Below are positions 1 through 9,400 of a stretch of 64,000 bases of DNA, in pieces. Within the stretch, counting starts at the first letter, position 1. Each line of letters starts with the position of its first letter. The notes under the pieces were generated by a model that searched no databases, had not been told where the DNA came from, and worked only from the letters and a program-made list of their open reading frames with translations. This stretch comes from Taudactylus pleione (Eukaryota; Chordata; Amphibia; Anura; Myobatrachidae), in NCBI GenBank assembly GCA_031769625.1, contig JAUIMM010001417.1:62001-126000 (forward strand). The letters are read 5' to 3'. The position numbers were made by a program, and so were the translations under genes.

Positions 1-330
1 CAGTGCAGAGATATGCAATGAGGCCAGTTGTAGGCCAAGGTCAAATCCAGCTTGAAGGAATGCCAGTATTCTGTTAATTCAAAACACCTGAGGGTCGTAA
101 TCTCTTGTACGACACCACTGCAAATATGTGTGCCACGCCGTGTAGTAGATCCTGGTGGAGGCAGGTTTACGCGCTCTAAACATCGTGTTGATGACAGAGC
201 TAGAGAATCCCTTGGACCTTAGGAGTGATGTCTCAAGAGCCATGCCATCAAAGACAGACAATCCAGGTAAAGGCAAGGACCCTGAGACAACAGGTCCGGA
301 CATTGAGGCAGCAGGAATGGAGTGTCAATG
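1..330 (-). pseudogene. DIRS tyrosine recombinase, N-terminal fragment
   Basis: The minus-strand reading contains SKGFSSSVINTMFRARKP followed by STRIYYTAWHTYLQWC, the typical start of a DIRS recombinase (the SAM-like core-binding domain ahead of the catalytic domain). It parallels copy 2 ([18 protein letters not shown] near 31.4 kb). The catalytic Arg-His-Arg-Tyr half would lie left of position 1, so its state cannot be judged. Frame changes occur against the upstream RNase H region. Confidence 0.7.
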
Positions 331-1880
331 GAGAGACTCCGAAGATCTGAGTACCAATGACGTCTGGGCTAAGCTGGAGCCAACAGCAGGACTGTGCCTT
401 CATTTTACTTGAACTTCCGAAGGACCCGAAGAAGCAGGGAGACTGGAGGAATTTACCAGCATCTACCAGGCTTGCTTCGGCATCTCTTATTCTTGACCTG
501 TACAATGGTAACTTGTGATTGTCTCGGGAGGCCATGAGATCCACCTCTGGGAGACCCCATTTGTCCACTAGGAGTTGAAACACCTCTTGGTGAAAAGACC
601 AATCCCCTGGATGCACGTCATGACGGTTGAGGAAGTCCACTTCCCAATTGAGAACTCCCGTAATGAACACTGCCGAAATGGGCGGGAGATGAGATTCTGC
701 CCACGTCAGAATGCGTGACACTTCTGACATTGCTGCCCGACTATGAGTCCTCCTTGATGGTTGATGGTTGCTTTCCCTGAAGAATGTGCTTTGCCAGCAT
801 GAGGGCCCTGTACATAGCCTGACATTCCAATATGTTGATGGGCAGGGATGCTTCTACCATTGTCCACTGGCCCTGAAAGGAGTGTGGACCGGTCACTGCG
901 CCCCATCCCCGGAGACTGGCATCCGTTGTTAGGAGTATCCAGTCCGGGATCCAAAAAGGGCGACCCTTGATTAGACGAGATGTCTGTAGCCACCAGGAAA
1001 GGGACAGACGCACCTCCGGAGAAAGTACTATCGTCTGAGCTCTGATCCGGTGGGGTAATCTGTTCCACCTGGAGGATCAGCCCCTGCAGGGGCCTGGAAT
1101 GGAACCGAGCATATTCCACCATGTCGAATGTGGACACCATGGATCCCAGAACCTGCATAGCCGAGTGGACTGACATCTGGCGACTGCGGAGACATCTGCG
1201 TACTCACAGCTGCAGCATGGAGATCTTTTCTCTGCTTGTGAGAGTCCATAAGGGCTCCCAAATGAACCATTCTCTGTGAGAGAAGTAGGGTGGACTTTTT
1301 CCAATTGATTAACCACCCGTGTGCTTGTAGACAAGCAACTGTCAGTTGGAGGTAGTAATGAAGTAGTTCTGGAGAACTTGCTAACAAGAGGAGGTCGTCC
1401 AAATATGGTAGGAGCTGGATACCCTGACTCCGCAGGTGGGCTTCCATGACAGCCATAATTTTGGTAAGCATCCTGAATGTCCAGTGATACCATGTAATCC
1501 CCAGGTTCCATAGCCAGTATGATGAATCGTAAGGTTTCCATCTGGAACCTTGGCACCCTGAGGAACTTGTTGAAATTTGAGGTTGAGAATAGGCCAATGA
1601 GACCCATTCGTTTTCTGATCCAGAAAGAGAGAATATCCAGTCCCTCGTTGAGATGGCAGAACTGGTACAATTACACCTGCCTGCAGCAAGGACTGTATGG
1701 CTTTCTGGATCTGCAAGGCCTTGTTCTTATACGAAGGAGGGCCTGTGCAGAGAAATTGGCGGGGAGGCCTTCAAAGGAATGAGAGGACTTACCCCTGAAA
1801 CCACTTCTCATACCTAAGCATCCTTGGTGGTTTGCCACCAGAACTGGGCGAACTGAAGTTGGCCTCCCACTCTGGGGTCC
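331..1880 (-). pseudogene. DIRS reverse transcriptase-RNase H, internally deleted
   Basis: Blocks in minus-strand order are: TGYSLFLDQKTNGSHWPILN (RT entry), AMEPGDYMVSLDIQDAY (motif A, catalytic Asp), then directly KIMAVMEAHLRSQGIQLLPY-LDD (motif C), HGWLINWKKS, and RNase H (LTTDASLRGWGAVTG, then INILECQAMYRAL). DIRS RTs normally have a long stretch with motif B between motifs A and C. Here motif A runs within a few codons into the KIMA block, so roughly the middle of the palm is missing (junction near 1463). At least four frame changes are needed to join the blocks. The sequence cannot encode a working enzyme. Confidence 0.75.
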
Positions 1881-1884
1881 CCTA

Positions 1885-3300
1885 GAGGGAGCCCCGTCCC
1901 GTTAGGCTGCAGGCTTATCCTCCGGTTTGGAGGCCGGGCGTCTAGTGCTCCAGGCCTGTTTCTTAGGCTTGGCAGTCTTCTTGGCAGCGGACTGCCTAGG
2001 GAAGGACTGTCCTTTGGATTTTCCTTGGGTATGAAAGGACCGAAAGGAGGAGCTTCGAGACTTTGCAGGAGCAGATGCTAAGGGCAGAAATGCAGATTTG
2101 GCCAACGTGTCAACAATCTTGTCTAGGTCTGGACCAAACAAAATCTCTCCATTATAGGGTAAGGCCTCCAGGCCTTTCTTAGATCAGCATCCACGCTCCA
2201 ATATCATAGCCACAGGGAATGGTGAGCAGACATGGCCGCAGCCGAGACCCTAGATGTAAGTAGACTAGCATCCAGAGTGGCCTCACCGATATATGCAGCC
2301 GCATCCCTAATATGGCTGATCACTGCACCTGATTCTCTGGAACTTCCAAGGTCCTCAAGTGTATCAGCCAAACTCTCTATAGCCTTAGCTACCGAGGAGA
2401 TAGCCATGAACGGCTGGGCAACAGCTCCTAAAAGAGAGTATATAGAATTTAGGCAAGTTTCCACCTTCCTATCCATAGGATCCTTTAAGGAAGAAATGGA
2501 AGGCATAGGTAACGTTGCACTTTTAATTAACCGTGTAACGGGTTAATCCACCGGAGGTGGTAATTCCCACTTCTTACAATGAACCTCAGGAAATGGGTAA
2601 CATGAGGTCAAACGTTTCTGAGGTTGATACCTTGTACCAGGCGATTGCCAGGTATCAGCCATGAGATCCACCAGCTGATCTGATAAGTGTCTTCGGCAGT
2701 ATTTCCTCTATCTGTTTAAAAGGGGCTGGTTCATCTCCTCTATAACCAATGCGGATCTGACCGCACGCACCAGGGCAGGAATATAATCCTTGACTTAGGC
2801 TCCGCCTCATGACGAGGGGAGTTGGGGTTAGAGGCATGAGCAACATCTCCGTCATCAGATGACATCTGACAGCTGTGTGGATTGAGATGACAACACAGGA
2901 CGCTTAGCTGGTCTAACAGGTTTCTCACTCTGCAACATGGTCTGAAGAGGAGAGGTTGCTGCAAGACACTGTACTGAGATAGAGAAAACATCCACTGATG
3001 GTGGAGATCCACCCTGTGGTAATCCCATAGAAGGAATGACCACCTGCTGTGGTACAGGAGGGGTCTGCATAACCAGTGGCAGTCCCTGTGAGGGAGGGAT
3101 GAGCTGCTGTGGTACCCCCATAGGGGAAAACACAGCCGGGACCGCCAGGCGGTCCACAATACAGGCCAACATATGCGAAAAAGTCGCCCAAGGTGGCTCC
3201 CGTACTGATGTTGGGGAGTTCAAGGAACCTGGAGGGTTATAAAACCTCACACATAATCCATCCCGAACCACATCCTCCTCACTGAAAACTGCAGTACATA
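1885..3300 (-). pseudogene. DIRS gag-like ORF1, frameshifted
   Basis: The minus-strand reading has a proline-rich N-terminal part (EPPWATFSHMLACIVDRLAV, then PQQ/PPVPQQ runs), the block SSQSTQLSD, a middle helical block (EATLDASLLTSRVSAAAMSA) and a basic C-terminal tail rich in Lys and Ser (KSRSSSFRSFHTQGKSKGQS). The same order is seen in copy 2 on the other strand. The pieces sit in several frames. DIRS ORF1 products are thought to be Gag-like nucleic-acid binders. No zinc knuckle is seen. Confidence 0.65.
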
Positions 3301-3388
3301 TCTACAAGATTGCGGCATGGGTACAGGAATGTGTGCATTGCCCGTGTCAGCCATTTCTACAGGGTAAAATGACACACAATATGGTACT

Positions 3389-3800
3389 GGGGCCTGATTC
3401 AGGGCCGCTCACAAGTGGCCCGATGTTTATGTTCTGCGCACACGCTGCGTCCGGCGTGCGCGAGCCCCGGCGAGCGACTGAAGTTCAGTCGCTCCGGGGC
3501 TCGCTACAAGTGGCTGTCGATGGTGAGTGACAGCTCGCCCCGTTTTGTAGGCAGGTAGGGAGGGTTGCCGCACAAATGCAGGCGTTCCCTTAGGAACTCT
3601 ATTAGAGCAGGAAGTCCACTCAGGCTTGCGGCAGTCGAGACCCTACCCCAGGGTCTCGTCGCAAGCCCGATGGTCGCGATAATCGCGACGGGCTCCAGCC
3701 CACTCGCACAAGCTGTGGGTGGTCACCCACAGCTTTGCGAGCGGCCTGGTTTTAAAAAAAAACCCAACACATCCTGATTCAGAGCGATGAATCAGGCCCC
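3389..3800. mobile_element. Non-autonomous TIR element (GGGCCTGATTCA family)
   Basis: The 412-bp segment begins GGGGCCTGATTCA and ends with the reverse complement TGAATCAGGCCCC. It has no coding capacity and sits inside the DIRS leader. A diverged relative with the same ends and interior (GGGGCTCGCTACAA, GTGGGTGGTCAC) lies at 50050-50554, and further ends of the family occur near 14930 and 27508. No convincing target-site duplication was found, so the superfamily stays open. Confidence 0.75.
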
Positions 3801-3973
3801 GAGTATAAAGCAACCACAAGTATGTATAAATACTAACAGGCAGAAATATACTGGTCCTGTCTTATGCTAAGGTAAGATGCAGGAACCTGTTGCCTAAATA
3901 TGGCACAGTGCAGTACACAACAGTATGTGACAGATCTCACAAATATTGTATTGCGTATATATATATATATATA

Positions 3974-4991
3974 TATATATTTACACTATCATCGTGTGAT
4001 GAAAGGAAGACACTCTCCAGACTTGGCTTTGAGTTTGCAATATTAATCAGTTTAATAGGACATACCAAATTAATTTGCCAACGTTTCGGTTCATTAAGAA
4101 CCTTTGTCACGGCATCTCAGTATTTCTTAACATCAGCAAGTTTTAACTAAAATTGGGGTACATAATAACAACATCAGCATATGGTCTAACAGGCCCTATA
4201 TTATTTACCCAATATGAGTTTTACTGGGGAAAGAATGTAATAAAGCCTATACATGCAATGACTGGTACACAAATCTATACATACACAGATATATACATAT
4301 GAATAGACATGCACGTCTCCATAGTGACAGAAGGATACTATATACATGTATTTAGACTATTGCTGCCAGAGTATATACTCATCATGTGCTTAACACCACT
4401 AGTACCAAGTTGCTAGGTGAGATAACATTAGCCTGTGAGGGAATGGTGGTGCTACATATAACATACAATTGTAGTACTTATATTAGAGCTTGACTGCCTG
4501 AAGGCAGTATATGCATCTGCCAATGCATGGCTGCTATAAACTAGTTGCTGGTAGATTGTAGCTTAACAGACTGACAGTGGTGTATGTATGTGCCAGTGTA
4601 TTGCTACCATTAACTGGTAGCGTCTTACCTGTTGGTCCATAGGTCAGGTGAGGTATGTCTTTTCTCTGAGCATCCTTGCCAGCACTGCGTCTCAGTTTAA
4701 ATAGCGCCCACAAGGAGGCTTTATTACATTCTTTCCCCAGTAAAACTCATATTGGGTAAATAATATAGGGCCTGTTAGACCATATGCTGATGTTGTTATT
4801 ATGTACCCCAATTTTAGTTAAAACTTGCTGATGTTAAGAAATACTGAGATGCCGTGACAAAGGTTCTTAATGAACCGAAACGTTGGCAAATTAATTTGGT
4901 ATGTCCTATTAAACTGATTAATATTGCAAACTCAAAGCCAAGTCTGGAGAGTGTCTTCCTTTCATCACACGATGATAGTGTAAATATATTT
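3974..4991. mobile_element. Fold-back element with about 274-bp arms
   Basis: The left arm (3974-4247) is repeated as its near-exact reverse complement in the right arm (4717-4991). Shared landmarks are TTTACACTATCATCGTGTGA at the outer end, GAACCGAAACGTTGGC in the middle and GGCTTTATTACATTC at the inner end. The 469-bp loop has no ORF. (TA)n tracts flank the left end. Near identity of the arms points to recent insertion or ongoing arm conversion. The arms carry a short hairpin followed by GAAACGTT, discussed under findings. Confidence 0.85.
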
Positions 4992-6050
4992 GTGGGTAAC
5001 TATCAAAGCTACCCTGGAAAACACCCCAGCAATTAATATACACAAAAGTGAGAGTGCCGGACCACTCTTCTATATATATATATATATGAGGTCAGATATG
5101 AACCACCCTAACAACACCTGTATTAGGGCAGAATGAGAGAAAGAGTGTAGCCAAAAGCTGACAGATAGAAAAAAAAGACACAGATAGCACTAGTCACATA
5201 CAATGCAGGAAAGACGCTGCAAAGCGGCACTATACTCAACTACACAGACGCAGTGTCTGGTAGGAAATAGCGCTACATACGCTGACCCTGGCGAGAGGTA
5301 TACAGGGAGACCAGACCACGCACTGTCCTGGGAGAACTGCGACTGCACCTTAGAAAATGGCCGCCAGAGACCTCAGAGGCGTGTCCGGAGGAGGAGAGCA
5401 GCTCAGAGAAGCCAGACCGCAGTGGAATGGCGCGCTGAGCTGAGGAGCCGCTTAAACAGGGAAGCTGTCTCCCCTGGACGGTTATTAAGTCCTGGGACGC
5501 TGGTTTCCTGCACCAACATGTCCCCTGGTGGTCAAGTTAAATGCGATGGCCGGAGCCTGCGTCCACACCCAGCACCTCCCTAGACTGGAGGTGTCGACTG
5601 CCATTACACATGGGTCACCGCGAACGGTGATCCGCCTTACCTGTCCCTTGATGTCTGGGTGCAGTCTAGGTCCTCTCCGGGGGCCCTGGCTAGCGCTGAC
5701 CCCTAGATGCCCGCCGAGATTCCCAGATCAGTACTGGCGTCGCAGTACCGGAGGATTGACAGAGTTGCAGTGCAGACGTCACACAGACAGTCTGTTGCTG
5801 TGCGCTCTAGTCTTTGTAAAATAAAATCAAGAAATAAGCGTTAGGGGCTGATGACCAGCCCCCCCCTACAAAATGGTGACCCGACTCCGGCCGGGCACCA
5901 ACGAAACTGAGGAGCCTCTGGCTCGATGTATAGGGAGAGTGGACCCAAGGCAACCTGGGAGCTGAAAGCTTTAACTGCGTGGTGCCCGGATTGGTTCCCA
6001 TCATCAAAACCCGAAGGTCTCCCGGTAGAGCCTATGGACCTTGAAGAAAG
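4992..6050 (-). other. DIRS copy 1 leader, distal part
   Basis: This is a GC-richer stretch with no convincing gene. In the minus orientation it contains a T-rich tract with TTGATTTTATTTTAC, then CTGCATTGTATGTGACT and CTCAGTTTCG blocks, in the same order as the 28.2-28.8 kb leader of copy 2. Short ORFs here are not conserved between the copies. Confidence 0.5.
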
Positions 6051-6326
6051 GTAGAATATTAGGTAAGTGGAGTCATACAGAGGAGTATAACAAATATCTA
6101 GGTGGTAGGTAGGACTATGTGAAGGGGCTCTTGTCTATCTGGACAGAGATGTCAGGTAATAGTGATGAGTTTGACTGATTAAATTAAACCATCTGGGTGG
6201 AGCAAATTCATTTAGAACATCCAGATCTCTTCCTGATGGCATAGACAAAATCTGTCACCGCCCGAGTCTTCATATTAAATACTATACAAAATTTTAATTA
6301 ATCTTTATAAAGCCTTATATTAGTTA

Positions 6327-6332
6327 TTTATT
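6327..6332 (-). terminator. Poly(A) signal of gene A
   Basis: AATAAA lies on the minus strand about 120 nt downstream of the gene A stop codon, the usual place for a polyadenylation signal. A GT-rich stretch follows only loosely. Confidence 0.5.
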
Positions 6333-6448
6333 GTTGTTTAGATGTCACTAGCGCTGTACATCCAAGATGGATAATTTAAAATGTTAAAATACTGTGTGAC
6401 TGCAGTGTTGCTACAACTTAGTTTTGTATCAGCTCATAGAAATGCTTT

Positions 6449-9400
6449 TCACCTGTGTGACAGCTGATGTCTACCAAGATCTGATTTATATGTAAAACAT
6501 TTCCCACACTCAGAACATGGAAATGGTTTCTCACCTGTGTGACTTCTCTGATGTGTAACCAGAGCTGATTTTTGTGTAAAACATTTCCCACACTCAGAAC
6601 ATGTAAATGGTTTCTCACCTGTGTGAAGTCTCTGATGTGTAACAAGATGTGATTTGTATGTAAAACATTTCCCACACTCAGAGCATGGAAATGGCCTCTC
6701 ACCTGTGTGAGTTCTCTTGTGTACATGAAGACTCGATTTGGTTCTAAAACATTTCCCACACTCAGAACATGGAAATGGTTTCTCACCTGTGTGACTTCTC
6801 TTATGTATAACAAGAGCTGATTTCTGAGTAAAACATTTCCCACACTCAGAACAGGGAAATAGTTTAATAGGTGTATGAGCTGCACTATGTGTAACAAAAA
6901 TTGGGGTATCAGGAGAACATTGCTCAGAATTAGAGGGGTCAGATAATATATCCACACTGTGAGGTACTGGATGTATATTTAGCATAACGGGATTATCTCC
7001 TGGAGATTCCTGTGTGATGTTATCTTCTATTTTAATATCTGTAGACAAGATGAGATCTCCCTCCAAGTCATTCTTGCTTGTGCGTCCATCTGCTGGAAAT
7101 ACAATAACTGTATTATTATTATTACTCACAGCTCTTTATATAGCATAGACATACTGAGAAGCACTTTATATAGCACAGACATACTGAGAAGCACTTTATA
7201 TAGCATAGACATACTGAGAAGCATGTTATATAGCACAGACACACTGAGAAGCACTTTATATAGCACAGACATACTGAGAAGCACTTTATATAGCACAGAC
7301 ACACTCAGAAGCACTTTATATAGCACAGATATACTGAGAAGCACTTTATATAGCACAGACATACTGAGAAGCACTTTATATAGCACAGACATACTGAGAA
7401 GCTCTTTATATAGCACAGACATACTGAGAAGCACTTTATATAGCACAGACATACTGAGAAGCACTTTATATAGCACAGACATACTGAGAAGCACTTTATA
7501 TAGCACAGACATACTGAGAAGCACTTTATATAGCACAGACACACTCAGAAGCACTTTATATAGCACAGATATACTGAGAAGCACTTTACGGAGAATATTT
7601 AGTCACTCACATCTGTCCCTGCCCCAGTGGAGCTTACAATCTATATTCCCTACCACATGGACACACATATACACACACTAGGGTTAATTTGTGTCAGAAG
7701 AAAATCAACCACTATGATTTTTGGAGGGTTGGCGGAAACACATACAAACTCCACACATATAGCACCTTGGTTTGGAATCATACTCATGACTTTAGTGTGA
7801 AAAGATAGCAATGCTAACCACTACACCACCTTGTAACTATTATGAATGAATAGGTTTAATATTCAGGTACAAACTACAAATAAGACTCTTGATGAACAGA
7901 TAAAATATTGGCATAAAATGGCACAAGCACGTTATCAGCACATGTCATAGACCCAGGGACAGGCAGATAGCACATCACCAATGTATATCTCCCCCAAATG
8001 CAGACTTTCCTGGGTAACGTTCCCTAGTCAGCATCACAGAGCAGGAAGCTCTTAATTAGCCAGTGACGTTGGTGAACCACAATATCCATCTAGACCGCCC
8101 TCACACATACACACAGGAGACTTGTGGGCTAATTACCAACAACTGCGTCCACACTACACAAAGTTCTCCAGGTGGATATATATGTAGCACAAGCAGCTTC
8201 TATATGGTCCTCTGGTCATCCTCAGGGAGAGTAGCCCCACCAGAGTCATGTTATTAAATTAGGGTAATGAGTCACTGTATATAACCGCTGAGAGGGAAGG
8301 AGAGCGATAGGAAAGGAATGGTGCAGGGCAAAGAGCGGGGGAGGCAGCAGGACAGGGTAGGGGAATGGTGCCGGGCACAGAGAGGAGAGGCAGCAGAACA
8401 GAGTAAGGGAATGGTGCAGGGCACAGAGCGGGGGAGGCAACAGGACAGGGTGGAGGAATGGTGAAGGACACAGAGCGGGGGGGGGCAGCAGGACAGGGTA
8501 AGGGAATGGTGCAAAGCACAGAGCGTGGGAGGCAGAAGGACAGGGCAGGGGAATGGCACAGGGCACAGAGCGGGGAAGAAGAACGGAGCTAGGGAATGGT
8601 GCAGGGCACAGAGCGGGGAGGCAGCAGGACAGGGTAGGGGAATGGTGCAGGGACAGAGCGGGAGAGGCAGCAGGACAGGGTAGGGGAATGGTGCAGGGAC
8701 AGAGCGGGGGAGGCAGCAGGACAGGGTAGGGGAATGGTGTAGGACAGATGGGAAAAAGCAAAAAAAGAAGACAGCTGTAGGGTAGAGCAGAAAACAGAGA
8801 CAGGTCAGCAATTAAAGCACAACAGTACAGACATCCAAGCACAGAGACTGGGACATTGTGCAATGACGAATGTGTGGTTGTGTGTGAGTAGGTGAAGTGT
8901 GTGTGACGTGTGCGTTGTGGTGTGTACTATACAGCATATTTGGGTTGGTAACACACAGTGACATAATCTGATGGAGAGACAAGCAGTATAATAGGGGCTG
9001 ATGGCTCCTGATGTATGAGATACACCAGAGAGTGTGCGGAGGAGACTGGTCAGATCTCTGGGCTGGTAACACACAGTGACATGATGTGAGGAGGAGAGCA
9101 GGAGTATAATAGGGGCTGATGGTTCCTGATGTATGAGATACACCAGAGAGTGTGGGGAGGAGACTGGTCAGATGTCTGGGCTGGTAACACACAGTGACAT
9201 GATGTGAGGGGGAGAGCAGGAGTATAATAGGGGCTGATGGTTCCTGATGTATGAGATACACCAGAGAGTGTGGGGAGGAGACTGGTCAGATCTCTGGGCT
9301 GGTAACACACAGTGACATGATGTGAGGGGAAAGCAGGAGTATAATAGGGGCTGATGGCTCCTGATGTATGAGATACACCAGAGAGTGTGAGGAGGAGACT

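Larger units (their letters stand above)
1..6050 (-). mobile_element. DIRS-type retrotransposon, copy 1 (decayed, runs off left edge)
   Basis: Read on the minus strand, the segment carries a 5' leader (about 6050-3300), a gag-like ORF, an RT/RNase H region and the start of a tyrosine recombinase, in the DIRS order. The parts match a second copy at 28.1-31.9 kb: the gag block GPDLDKIV, the RT block YLDDLLLLASSPE, the RNase H block TDASLRG.GAVT and the recombinase block WHTYLQW. In the leader, the two copies share CTGCATTGTATGTRACT and CTCAGTTTCG. Coding parts are spread over several frames, and two younger elements (3389-3800 and 3974-4991) split the leader. The 3' part lies outside the window. 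DIRS elements integrate with a tyrosine recombinase and lack ordinary LTRs. The outer 5' limit near 6050 is approximate. Confidence 0.8.

Noticed and set aside
5203..5824. 126- and 98-codon plus-strand ORFs
   Set aside because: They lie antisense in the DIRS leader and are not kept in copy 2.
6418..6957. 179-codon ORF with HVLSVGNVL repeats opposite frame of gene A fingers
   Set aside because: An out-of-frame reading of the C2H2 finger repeats; the real frame is the one with CSECGKCF.
7131..7588. CRISPR-like regular spacing of a 30-bp repeat
   Set aside because: Units abut directly with no unique spacers, and the context is a vertebrate intron.
7126..7681. Several 60-152 codon ORFs ([14 protein letters not shown] and [14 protein letters not shown] repeats)
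   Set aside because: By-products of the 30-bp minisatellite, open in several frames and both strands.
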